Of a stretch of DNA of 64,000 nucleotides, positions 18,669 through 27,615 are shown in pieces (the stretch's first letter is position 1; every line of letters starts with the position of its first letter). The notes under the pieces were generated by a model. The model was not told the origin of the DNA, did not search any database, and worked only from the letters and a program-made list of their open reading frames with translations. A program made the position numbers and the translations under genes. The DNA is from VXYL01 sp965243095. GTDB taxonomy: Bacteria > Pseudomonadota > Gammaproteobacteria > Pseudomonadales > Azotimanducaceae. The stretch lies in NCBI GenBank assembly GCA_965243095.1, contig OZ251530.1, positions 2,852,001 to 2,916,000 of the forward strand, in the 5' to 3' direction.

Positions 18669-20081
18669 CTAGAGCCCCGTCCGGCGTGCGATGCTCCAGC
18701 GGGTGCCGGTGCGGCTGTCCTCAATGGTGACGCCCATTTCGGCGAGGCTTTGGCGGATGGCGTCGGCGCGCGCGAAATCGCGCTCTCGCCGGGCGGCGTC
18801 GCGCTGCTCGATCATCTTCTCGATTTTGGCCGTGGGAGCGTCGGCTGGCAGCCCTTGAAAGTACGCCGATGCGGTGCGCTGGAACAGGCCGAGCAGCCAA
18901 CCGCCCGCGAGCAATCGCGTGCGCAGGGCGCTCTTGGCCTTCGCGTCCGCGGCGCGATGGATGTCCGCCGCGAGGCCGTGCATGGCGGCGAGCGCTCTTG
19001 GCGTGTTCAGGTCGTCCGCGAGGGCCGCTAGCACGTCGGCGGGAAAGTGCTCCTCGTCCGCGTCGGCGTAGTCGTTAGCGGTGGCGCCGTCGTCCTCGTC
19101 CGCGGCGCGCAGGGCTTGGTAGAGGGCGCGCAGGCTTACGTGCGCTTGCAGCAACAGGTTGCGGCTCCACTCGAGACTCTGGCGGTAGTGGCCGGAGAGG
19201 AGGGCATAGCGGAGCGCTTCGCCATCGTGATGGGTACGCAGATCGCGGATGGTTTCGATGTTGCCTTCGCTCTTGGACATCTTGCCGGCGCCGAAGGTGA
19301 GCATGCCGTTGTGCAGCCAATAGCGCACGCTGGCCGCGCCATCGTTGACGCAGCGGCTTTGGGCACATTCGTTCTCGTGGTGCGGAAAGGCCAGATCGCT
19401 GCCGCCGCCGTGGATGTCGATCACCGGTCCTAGGTGCTTGCGGATCATGGCCGAGCACTCGATGTGCCAGCCGGGCCGGCCGCGCCCCCACGGGCTGTCC
19501 CAGCCGGGCAGCTCGGGCGTGGACGGCTTCCACAGCACGAAATCCTTGGCGTCCCTCTTGTAGGGGGCCACCTCCACGCGGGCGCCGTCGCGCATTTCGC
19601 TCAACGTGCGTTTGGCGAGCGTGCCGTATTCGGGATCCGACGGCACATGGAACAGCACATGGCCGTCGGCCTCGTAGGCGTTGTCGTGCGCCAGCAGCGC
19701 TTCGATCATGGCGATGATCTCGGCGATGTGCTCGGTGGCGCGGGGTTCGACGTCGGGTTCGAGAACCCCCAGCGCGGCCAGATCGTCGGCGTACGCGGCC
19801 GCGAAGCGCTCGGCCACGTTGGCTATCGGTTGGCCGGCGGCGGCCGCGGCGGCGTTGATCTTGTCGTCCACGTCGGTGATGTTGCGCACGTAGGTGACGC
19901 GCGGATACGCCACGCGCAGCAGCCGCACCAGCACGTCGAACGCCACCGCCGGCACGGCGTTGCCGATGTGCGCGAAGTGGTACACCGTGGGGCCGCAAAC
20001 GTACAAAGTGACGTGCTCCGGCGAACGCGGCGTGAACACTTCCTTGCGGCCGGAAGCCGTGTTGTGCAGTTGGATGCGCAT
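18669..20081 (-). CDS. cysS: Cysteinyl-tRNA synthetase
   Basis: 470 residues, the usual length. Class I aminoacyl-tRNA synthetase that charges tRNA-Cys in the cytoplasm. Visible signatures are TLYVCGPTVYHFAHIGNA (zinc-ligand Cys and HIGH-type motif), GWHIECSAM and FPHHENECAQS (remaining zinc site and active site), and GKMSKSEGN (KMSKS loop). The start at 20081 gives the family's normal N-terminus (MRIQLHNTASGRKEVF); an in-frame upstream start at 20135 would add 18 non-conserved residues. A palindromic repeat separates it from the aminopeptidase gene upstream. It is the last housekeeping gene of this minus-strand block. Confidence 0.97.
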   Translation of the reverse strand: MRIQLHNTASGRKEVFTPRSPEHVTLYVCGPTVYHFAHIGNAVPAVAFDVLVRLLRVAYPRVTYVRNITDVDDKINAAAAAAGQPIANVAERFAAAYADDLAALGVLEPDVEPRATEHIAEIIAMIEALLAHDNAYEADGHVLFHVPSDPEYGTLAKRTLSEMRDGARVEVAPYKRDAKDFVLWKPSTPELPGWDSPWGRGRPGWHIECSAMIRKHLGPVIDIHGGGSDLAFPHHENECAQSRCVNDGAASVRYWLHNGMLTFGAGKMSKSEGNIETIRDLRTHHDGEALRYALLSGHYRQSLEWSRNLLLQAHVSLRALYQALRAADEDDGATANDYADADEEHFPADVLAALADDLNTPRALAAMHGLAADIHRAADAKAKSALRTRLLAGGWLLGLFQRTASAYFQGLPADAPTAKIEKMIEQRDAARRERDFARADAIRQSLAEMGVTIEDSRTGTRWSIARRTGL

Positions 20082-20160
20082 GGCGCGGAAATCGCGTGTG
20101 GTGGGTTGGCGGGCGCAGGGGCGAACGGCGCGCATTGTAACGCGCCGCGGCTGCGGCTGC

Positions 20161-20215
20161 CCTGGGAGCGCAGGCGTCTCGCCTGCATGCGGGCGGAACG
20201 CCCGCGTTCCAAAGG
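20161..20215. repeat. Palindromic interspersed repeat, copy 1 (short-linker form)
   Basis: CCTGGGAGCG followed by the stem GCAGGCG-TCT-CGCCTGC, an ATGCG link, and GCGGGCG-GAA-CGCCCGC then GTTCC. Both halves are small hairpins and together form an imperfect larger palindrome. It lies between cysS and the aminopeptidase gene. Five further copies occur in the window. Confidence 0.85.
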
Positions 20216-20226
20216 CGAGGATCGCT

Positions 20227-21588
20227 TCAGTTACCGAAACGCCGTTCCAGATAGTCGTGCATGGCGCGCAGCCCCATCGCTTCGCCGCCGATCGGATGGC
20301 CCGGGCGCGCCGTCAGGTTCCACGCCATGATGTCGAAGTGCAGCCACGCGCCGGCGCCGGCGAAGCGTTGCAGGAACAGCGCCGCGGCGATGGCGCCGGC
20401 GTAGGGCGGGGGAGGGCTGTTGAGCAGGTCCGCCACCTCGCTCTTGAGCATCTTGCGGTAGGGGGCGAACAGCGGCATGCGCCACACCGGATCCTCCATT
20501 TGGGTGCCGATGGCCATGAGTTCCGCCGCCAGCGCGTCGTCGGTGGCGAACATGGCCGGCAGTTCGGTGCCGAGCGCCGTGCGGGCGGCGCCGGTGAGCG
20601 TGGCGAAGTCCACCAGCAGCGCGGGTTCCTCCTCGGCGGCCAGCGTCAGGGCGTCGGCCAGGATCAGCCGTCCCTCGGCGTCGGTGTTGTCCACTTCCAC
20701 GGTGAGCCCCTGGTAGGTGCGGATCACGTCGCCCGGGCGGAAGGCGTTGCCGGCCACGGCGTTCTCCACCGCCGGCACCAGCACGCGCAGGCGCACCGGC
20801 AGTTCCTGGGCCATCATCAGCTGGGCCAACGCGAGCACATGCGCCGCGCCGCCCATGTCCTTCTTCATCAGCCGCATGTTGCTCGCCGGTTTGATGTCGA
20901 GGCCGCCGCTGTCGAAGCAGACGCCTTTGCCCACCAGCGTCACCTTCGGGTGGCGTTCGTCGCCCCAGCGCAGGTCGATGAGGCGCGGCGCGCTGGCGCT
21001 GGCGCGGCCCACGGCGTGGATCGTGCGCAAGCCGCGCTGCAACAAGGCATCGCCGGTGGTCACCTCAATGCCTGCGCCGTGTGCAGCCGCCAGCTCGCGG
21101 CTGGCCGCCTCCAGCTGGTGCGGCAGCATGTCCGACGCCGGGGTGTTGATGAGGTCGCGGCACAAAGTGACCGCATCCACTTGCTGCAAGACGAGGCGAT
21201 GCTCGGCGTCCACCAGCAAACGGGCCGGCGAACGCTTCGGCTCGCGGTACGCGGTGAAGCGATAGGCGCCGAGGCCCCAGCCGAGCGCAAATCGGCTTTG
21301 ATCGGCCCCGGCATCCGCCAGCCGCAAGCGGTAATCGCCTTGCGGCAGCTTGTGGGGAAGATCGCCTAGGCTCTCGAGGTTCGGCGTATCGCCCAAGCCC
21401 GCGACGAGACGCGCCGCCGGTGCCGCGCCCGGCAACCACTCGAACGCGCCGGCATCGGCGTGAAACCCGGTGCGGTGCAGCCACGCCCGCGTCGGCTCGT
21501 CTTGGGCATCCCGCCAAGCGGGGAACGCCGGTTTCGTCACCGCTTCAATCGTGGTGGCTTCGCGGCCGTCGTCTTCAAGCAGTGTCAT
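20227..21588 (-). CDS. Leucyl aminopeptidase family protein (peptidase M17)
   Basis: 453 residues. Cytoplasmic metallo-aminopeptidase that removes N-terminal residues from peptides. Family signatures in the C-terminal catalytic half are GKGVCFDSGGLDIKPASNM, MKKDMGGAA and the hallmark NTDAEGRL; together these carry the two-metal ligands and catalytic Lys/Arg. The N-terminal domain (about residues 1-150) is divergent, as usual. The ATG at 21588 lies two bases after the lipA stop, indicating an operon. The frame continues upstream to 22593 only as an antisense-like shadow across lipA. Confidence 0.94.
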   Translation of the reverse strand: MTLLEDDGREATTIEAVTKPAFPAWRDAQDEPTRAWLHRTGFHADAGAFEWLPGAAPAARLVAGLGDTPNLESLGDLPHKLPQGDYRLRLADAGADQSRFALGWGLGAYRFTAYREPKRSPARLLVDAEHRLVLQQVDAVTLCRDLINTPASDMLPHQLEAASRELAAAHGAGIEVTTGDALLQRGLRTIHAVGRASASAPRLIDLRWGDERHPKVTLVGKGVCFDSGGLDIKPASNMRLMKKDMGGAAHVLALAQLMMAQELPVRLRVLVPAVENAVAGNAFRPGDVIRTYQGLTVEVDNTDAEGRLILADALTLAAEEEPALLVDFATLTGAARTALGTELPAMFATDDALAAELMAIGTQMEDPVWRMPLFAPYRKMLKSEVADLLNSPPPPYAGAIAAALFLQRFAGAGAWLHFDIMAWNLTARPGHPIGGEAMGLRAMHDYLERRFGN

Positions 21589-21590
21589 TG

Positions 21591-22562
21591 CTAGGCGGAA
21601 AACGCTTGCGCGAGCTGATCCGCACGATAGCTGGAGCGCACCAGCGGCCCGGCGGCGACTTCGCGGAATCCGGCTTGCAGAGCCCAACGGCGATGCTCGT
21701 CGAACTCCGCCGGCGGAATCCAACGCGCCACCGGCAGGTGGTTGCGCGTCGGTTGCAGGTATTGGCCGAGCGTGAGCAGATCCACTCCGCTCGCGAGCAT
21801 ATCCGCCAGCGCCTCGCGCACTTCCTCGGCGGTTTCCCCGAGGCCCAGCATGAGGCTGCTCTTGGTCACCGCGCCAAGCGACTTGGCGTGTTGCAACACC
21901 GTAAGCGTTTGCTGATAGCCGGCCCGCGGATCCCGCACCGGATGCGTCAAACGTCGCACCGTTTCCAGGTTCTGCGCGAACACGTCCACGCCGGAACGCG
22001 CCACCGTCGCCACCGCCGCCAGGTCGCCTTGGAAGTCCGGCGTCAGCGCTTCCACCTTGGTGCCGGGGCAGTGCGCCTTGATGGCGCGGACGCAGGCGGC
22101 GTAGTGCGCGGCGCCGCCGTCGGCGAGGTCGTCCCGGTCCACGGAGGTGAGCACGACGTAGCGCAAGCCCATGCGCGCCACCGACCGCGCCACTTGCGCG
22201 GGTTCGTCGGCGTCCAGCCAGCCGTTGGGGTTGCCGGTGTCCACGGCGCAGAAGCGGCAGGCGCGGGTACACACGCTGCCCATCAGCATGAGCGTGGCGG
22301 TGCCCGCGGACCAACATTCGCCGATGTTGGGGCAGTGGGACTCCTCGCACACCGTGGCGAGGCGGTTCTCCTTCACGGCGCGGCGCACCGCGGCGTAGCG
22401 GCCGTCGCCGCCGACGCGCACGCGCAGCCACGGCGGTTTCGGCGGCCGCGGCCCGGCGTCCAGTTGGCGCACCTTGATGCCGTCCTTGATGGCGGCGAAA
22501 CCGTGCGCGGTGCGGTACTTGGCGCCGCTGCGGGCGGTTGCCGTCTCGGTGTTCGGTTTCAC
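21591..22562 (-). CDS. lipA: Lipoyl synthase
   Basis: 323 residues from the GTG at 22562, five bases after the asnS stop; a TTG nine bases further upstream is possible. Radical-SAM enzyme that inserts two sulfurs into protein-bound octanoate to make the lipoyl cofactor. Both iron-sulfur motifs are visible: the auxiliary-cluster CEESHCPNIGEC and the radical-SAM CTRACRFC. The conserved RSSYRADQ near the C-terminus, which contributes the serine ligand, is also present. No lipB or 2-oxoacid dehydrogenase gene is adjacent; it is instead in an asnS-lipA-aminopeptidase operon. Confidence 0.97.
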   Translation of the reverse strand: MKPNTETATARSGAKYRTAHGFAAIKDGIKVRQLDAGPRPPKPPWLRVRVGGDGRYAAVRRAVKENRLATVCEESHCPNIGECWSAGTATLMLMGSVCTRACRFCAVDTGNPNGWLDADEPAQVARSVARMGLRYVVLTSVDRDDLADGGAAHYAACVRAIKAHCPGTKVEALTPDFQGDLAAVATVARSGVDVFAQNLETVRRLTHPVRDPRAGYQQTLTVLQHAKSLGAVTKSSLMLGLGETAEEVREALADMLASGVDLLTLGQYLQPTRNHLPVARWIPPAEFDEHRRWALQAGFREVAAGPLVRSSYRADQLAQAFSA

Positions 22563-22567
22563 TAGGG

Positions 22568-23926
<1,359 letters not shown>

Positions 23927-23972
23927 GCGAGCGTAATGTACGCAATCGCGCGCCGCGTATCCATGCCAACGT

Positions 23973-24051
23973 CCTGGGAGCGCGGGCGTCTCGCCCGCAC
24001 AAGGTGAATATCCGTGAACGCAGATGCGGGCGAGACGCCCGCGCTCCCAGG
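23973..24051. repeat. Palindromic interspersed repeat, copy 2 (long-loop form)
   Basis: CCTGGGAGCGCGGGCGTCTC at the left end is mirrored by GAGACGCCCGCGCTCCCAGG at the right end, with a central segment (ACAAGGTGA...CCGTGAAC) that is shared with copy 5. It sits in the divergent region between asnS and the DUF3014 gene. Confidence 0.9.
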
Positions 24052-24123
24052 GACCGTCGCGGAGGGCGGTAGCTCCGGGTCGCGTGGGCACCGACGCTTT
24101 GTCAGCAAATGTTCCCCCGGGAG

Positions 24124-24141
24124 TATGCGATTTGGCGCATA
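24124..24141. promoter_or_regulatory. Perfect inverted repeat just upstream of the DUF3014 gene
   Basis: TATGCG-ATTTGG-CGCATA is a perfect 6-bp inverted repeat ending 8 bases before the ATG. It overlaps CATAAT (24138-24143), which could be a -10 box for a nearly leaderless transcript, but no -35 is found at the right distance. An operator is possible. Confidence 0.35.
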
Positions 24142-24149
24142 ATGGGCGC

Positions 24150-24962
24150 ATGGTTCGTCGCGCAATAGTCGTCGTCACGCACCTTGCGGTCTTGGCCGTG
24201 GTGCTCGTGGCGCTGGTCGCTTGGTGGTGGCTCCGCGAGGGTGACGCGGACGAATCGTCCGCGGAGGCTCCCGCGCAAGTTGACGCCGCGGAAACGGACG
24301 ATGCGCCGGCGTCCGGACAGGATGATCCCGCCACGTCGCCCGACGGGCCGACTGCCGCAACCGGTGGCGACGATCCGGTCCTCCTACCGCCCCTCGACGA
24401 CAGCGACGACTTCGTCCGCGCTTGGCTTGCGGCCAACGCACCGCTGGTATGGACAACTTGGCGAGCGCGCGAGGGCCTCGTGCGCTTGGCGGCGGTGCTG
24501 TTGGATTACGCGGCGCGGGGCCAAGTGCCCAGAAGGTCGCTTTCGTTCATCACCGTGGGGCAATTCGAGGCGCGCGAGGAGGGCGAGCAGATGTTCATCC
24601 ATCCGCGCGCCTACGCCCGCTACGACGCCGTCGTGGGCACGGCCTTGGCCCTCCCCGCGGAGGACGCGGCGACGCTGTTCATGCTCTTGGAACCGTTGCT
24701 GGCCGAAGCCGTGCGCGAACTCGACGCCAGCGCGCCCGCACCGAGCATTCTGCTGCAACGCGCCGTTGACCATGTGCTTGCCACGCCGGTACACACCGAG
24801 CCGGTGGCCGTGACGCGGCCCGGGGTGTATTACCAATTCGCCGATCCGACGCTGGAGGCGCTCGCGCCGCTGCAGAAGCAGTTGTTGCGCACCGGCCCGG
24901 CGAACGTCGAGAGAGTGCAGGAATACGCCAACCGCTTGCGCACCGCCCTCACGACCCGTTGA
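24150..24962 (+). CDS. DUF3014 domain protein, membrane-anchored
   Basis: 270 residues from the ATG at 24150. One N-terminal transmembrane helix (VVVTHLAVLAVVLVALVAWWW) is followed by a disordered acidic/Ala/Pro segment (about 35-75) and a globular domain starting at LPPLDDSDDFVRAWL. The last matches what I know of DUF3014, a family of uncharacterised proteobacterial inner-membrane proteins facing the periplasm. Typical elements are LVRLAAVLLDYAARGQVPR and the C-terminal YYQFADPTLEALAPLQKQLL. The end overlaps the convergent GNAT-like gene by 14 bases. Confidence 0.85.
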   Translation: MVRRAIVVVTHLAVLAVVLVALVAWWWLREGDADESSAEAPAQVDAAETDDAPASGQDDPATSPDGPTAATGGDDPVLLPPLDDSDDFVRAWLAANAPLVWTTWRAREGLVRLAAVLLDYAARGQVPRRSLSFITVGQFEAREEGEQMFIHPRAYARYDAVVGTALALPAEDAATLFMLLEPLLAEAVRELDASAPAPSILLQRAVDHVLATPVHTEPVAVTRPGVYYQFADPTLEALAPLQKQLLRTGPANVERVQEYANRLRTALTTR

Positions 24963-26205
24963 TCGCCACGTCGTCCTCGCCCAAGGAGTAGCGCGAGACG
25001 TCCACCTCGGGTTGCCCGGCGGCATCGCGGCGAAAGGGCGAATGCCACTCGGCGATGGCTTCCATGTCGTGCCGCACATACTCCCGTTCTTCCTGCAAAT
25101 AACGCTCCACCGCGTCGCGCAGCGCCGGATCCCGAATCCAGTGCGCCGAATAAGTGGGGCAGGGCAGGTAGCCGCGCGCGAGCTTGTGCCCGCCTTGCGC
25201 ACCGGCTTCCACCCGCGCCAAGCCGTGCGCGATGGCGAAGTCGATGGCTTGGTAGTAGCACGCCTCGAAGTGCAGAAAGCGGTGATCCTCCAGGCACCCC
25301 CAGTTGCGCCCGTACAGCGTGTCGCCGCCGATGAAGTTGATGGCGCCGGCGATGTAGCGCCCGCCCCGCTTGCACATGACGAGCAGGACGCGGTCGCCCA
25401 TCGCCTCCCCCACGCGGCTGAAGAACTCCCGCGTGAGGTAGGCCGCGCCCCACTTGCGCTGGCTGGTGTCCAGATAGCAGGCGTGGAAGGCGTCCCACTG
25501 CGCTTCGCTGATGGTGCCGGTCAGCCACTCGATGTCGATGCCGTTCGCCATCGCCTCGCGCCGCTCGCGGCGGATGTTCTTGCGCTTCTTCGCGGACAGC
25601 GCCGCGGCGAACTCGTCGAAGGTGCCGTAGCCGTCGTTGCGCCAATGGAACTGCGTATCGATGCGCCGCAGGCAACCCACCTCCGCGGCGTGCCGCCACT
25701 GGCTCTCCGGCAGGAACGTCAGATGCAGCGAACTCACGTTGGTGCGCCGCGCCACCTCAATGGCCACGCCCAACAGTTGCCGTTCCACCTCGCCTTCGGG
25801 CTGCCCTTCCGCCACCAGCAACCGCCGCCCGGTGGCCGGGGTGAACGGCACGCTCGCCTGCAGCTTCGGGTAGTAGCGCCCGCCGGCGCGATGGAACGCC
25901 TCCGCCCAAGCCCCGTCGAACACGAACTCGCCGCGCGAATGTCCCTTGACGTACATGGGCACCACGCCCACGGCGTCGTCCACCCCGCCTTCGGCCGGCG
26001 CTAGCACCACATGAAACGGCTGCCACCCGGTTTGCGCGCAAACGCTGCCGCTCGCCTCCAAGGCGTGCAGAAAGCGATGGTCCAAGAACGGGTTGTACTC
26101 GGCGTACGCCGGGTTCGCGCAGCGGTTCCACGCGCCGGCGTCAATGGCGCCGATGTCGTGCAGAATCCGCCCGGCGCGTGCCGGTGCGCTAGTTTCTCTC
26201 GGCAT
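24949..26205 (-). CDS. GNAT/FemAB-like N-acyltransferase (COG3146, DUF482 type)
   Basis: 418 residues. It resembles the family annotated as GNAT acyltransferase or peptidoglycan-biosynthesis-like protein (COG3146), which has two GNAT-like folds. Supporting segments are WNRCANPAYAEYNPFLDHRF near the N-terminus, FLPESQWRHA, ALSAKKRKNIRRERREA, CYYQAIDFAIAHGLARVEAG and GAQGGHKLARGYLPCPTYSA. The true substrate of this family is not known to me. It is convergent with, and overlaps by 14 bases, the DUF3014 gene. No signal peptide, so cytoplasmic. Confidence 0.88.
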   Translation of the reverse strand: MPRETSAPARAGRILHDIGAIDAGAWNRCANPAYAEYNPFLDHRFLHALEASGSVCAQTGWQPFHVVLAPAEGGVDDAVGVVPMYVKGHSRGEFVFDGAWAEAFHRAGGRYYPKLQASVPFTPATGRRLLVAEGQPEGEVERQLLGVAIEVARRTNVSSLHLTFLPESQWRHAAEVGCLRRIDTQFHWRNDGYGTFDEFAAALSAKKRKNIRRERREAMANGIDIEWLTGTISEAQWDAFHACYLDTSQRKWGAAYLTREFFSRVGEAMGDRVLLVMCKRGGRYIAGAINFIGGDTLYGRNWGCLEDHRFLHFEACYYQAIDFAIAHGLARVEAGAQGGHKLARGYLPCPTYSAHWIRDPALRDAVERYLQEEREYVRHDMEAIAEWHSPFRRDAAGQPEVDVSRYSLGEDDVAINGS

Positions 26206-26283
26206 CGACCGCCACAGCTAAATCACTTTCTCCAACGCCCAGAGTTGCAAGGCGAACTCAACGCGCCGTGAGGCACGCTGGGC

Positions 26284-26439
26284 TTAGAAGATCGTGTAGA
26301 TCATCGGCGCCACGGTGCTGGTTTGCGTGATGGCGATGAGCCCGCCGAACACGAGCATCGTCAACACCGCCGGCAACAGCCAGTATTTCTTGCGCACCCG
26401 CAAGAAAGCCCAAAACTCGGCCAAGAAAGAAAGCCGCAA
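26284..26439 (-). CDS. DUF5989 family small membrane protein
   Basis: 51 residues if translation starts at the TTG at 26439, which has GGAGG seven bases upstream. An ATG at 26469 would add ten residues, mainly glycine, and has no ribosome binding site. The sequence (FLAEFWAFLRVRKKYWLLP, then one hydrophobic helix, then TVAPMIYTIF) matches the DUF5989 pattern. Such proteins are typically encoded next to SxtJ-like proteins, as here (sxtJ-like gene 87 bases upstream). Function unknown; in other genomes the pair often accompanies a carbamoyltransferase, which is absent here. Confidence 0.82.
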   Translation of the reverse strand: MRLSFLAEFWAFLRVRKKYWLLPAVLTMLVFGGLIAITQTSTVAPMIYTIF

Positions 26440-26526
26440 TTCGAAACCTCCGCCGCCTCCGCGGCACATCGTTGCACAACCGTTAGCTTGCGTCTTCCCC
26501 GCAAAAAACGCAATGGCCGTCAGCCG

Positions 26527-26955
26527 TCAGAACTGGTTCGACATGGATTCTCGATCCGGCCCCGGCGGTTCGCGCTCGATCCAGTAGCTTTCGGCATCGG
26601 GGTCGCGCTTCAAGCGGAGTGGATCCTTGCCCAAAGCCCGCCGCAGCAGTCCGGTGGGCGTCACCACGCCGAAGTAGATGACCGCCAAGATGATCGGGCT
26701 GGTGACGCGATGCAGCAGCAAGCCGAAGCGCAGCCAAAGGCGTGTGGCGGGCGCGAGCCATTGCGGCGCCGCGAGCGCCACCGCCAGCACCACCGCGGCC
26801 ACGGCCAAGGCCCACCAGCGAGGGGTGTCGCCGCCGAGCAACGGCCAACAGCCGATGATCGCGAACACCGTGGCCAACAACAACCCGAAACCGCGGGGCG
26901 AGCCGCCGGTCTGCGGCGGCGCTTGGCGGCGTTCGTGAGCCCCGGGTTCGGACAT
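26527..26955 (-). CDS. SxtJ-like integral membrane protein
   Basis: 142 residues. At least three hydrophobic helices are visible: FGLLLATVFAIIGCWPLLGG, WWALAVAAVVLAVALAAP and ITSPIILAVIYFGVVTPTGL. A charged tail follows (GKDPLRLKRDPDAESYWIER). The tail and the following DUF5989 gene fit the SxtJ family, named after the saxitoxin cluster but widespread and uncharacterised. The ATG at 26955 leaves 39 bases to the divergent gene at 26995, so both probably share a promoter region. The frame extends upstream to 27405, but only as a shadow. Confidence 0.82.
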   Translation of the reverse strand: MSEPGAHERRQAPPQTGGSPRGFGLLLATVFAIIGCWPLLGGDTPRWWALAVAAVVLAVALAAPQWLAPATRLWLRFGLLLHRVTSPIILAVIYFGVVTPTGLLRRALGKDPLRLKRDPDAESYWIEREPPGPDRESMSNQF

Positions 26956-26994
26956 GGGTTTTGCAATGAGGCGAGCGGCGGCGTGGGCTATTCT

Positions 26995-27579
26995 ATGTCG
27001 AAGATCCGCTTCGGGGGACGGATGGCTTGGTTGATCGTGGCCTTGGTGTTGATCGGCGTGGTCGGGCCGCTGTTCTGGATGTTGCCTTCCAAACGCGAGC
27101 GGCAAGTGGGCGCGTTGCGCGCTGCGGCTCGGAGCGTGGGATTGGTGGTGGAATTGGCTAGCGTTCCCAAGCAAGATGCGAGCGCCCACGAGCGGGTCTC
27201 CGCCGGGGGTGTGGCAAGGGAGGCGAAGATCCGCTGTGCCGCATACCGCTTGTTGTTTGCCGAGGCGCAGCCGGCCGCACCGCAGTGGTTCTTGCTGAAG
27301 ACCTCCGCTAGCGGTGCCGGCGCGGAGGGCGATACGCCCGTGGCCGACTGGGTTTTGCGCGAGACCGCGTCGAATACGCCTAGGTCGGCGGAGTATTGGC
27401 AGCAAGTCGGCGTCATCATCAACGAATTGCCTGGCGACTGCGTTGCGGTGGGAACGGACGCCGGGCAGGTGGCGTGGTACGGGCGCGAACGCTTGGGCGA
27501 TCTGGCCGTTGATGCCGCCGTGGCTGGAGTGCGCCGCGGCTTGACGGCACTAGCGGCGTTGCACGGCGCGAGTGCGTGA
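26995..27579 (+). CDS. Hypothetical protein with N-terminal membrane anchor
   Basis: 194 residues from the ATG at 26995. One N-terminal helix (MAWLIVALVLIGVVGPLFWM) is followed by a basic stretch (PSKRERQVGALRAAARSVGL) and a soluble domain without a known motif. Notable segments are KIRCAAYRLLFAEAQ, QWFLLKTSA and EYWQQVGVIINELPGDCVAV. Its divergent position, 39 bases from the sxtJ-like gene, may mean shared regulation. I do not recognise the family. Confidence 0.75.
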   Translation: MSKIRFGGRMAWLIVALVLIGVVGPLFWMLPSKRERQVGALRAAARSVGLVVELASVPKQDASAHERVSAGGVAREAKIRCAAYRLLFAEAQPAAPQWFLLKTSASGAGAEGDTPVADWVLRETASNTPRSAEYWQQVGVIINELPGDCVAVGTDAGQVAWYGRERLGDLAVDAAVAGVRRGLTALAALHGASA

Positions 27580-27615
27580 GTTGGCCGCTGCATGCGCTTC
27601 CGGGCGCTAGATGCG

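Noticed and set aside
20161..20215. Palindromic repeats as a CRISPR array or as terminators
   Set aside because: The copies are scattered through the window with no regular spacers, and the stems lack T-runs.
26258..26479. 73-residue frame overlapping the DUF5989 gene
   Set aside because: It is out of frame with the recognisable DUF5989 sequence and has no supporting motif.
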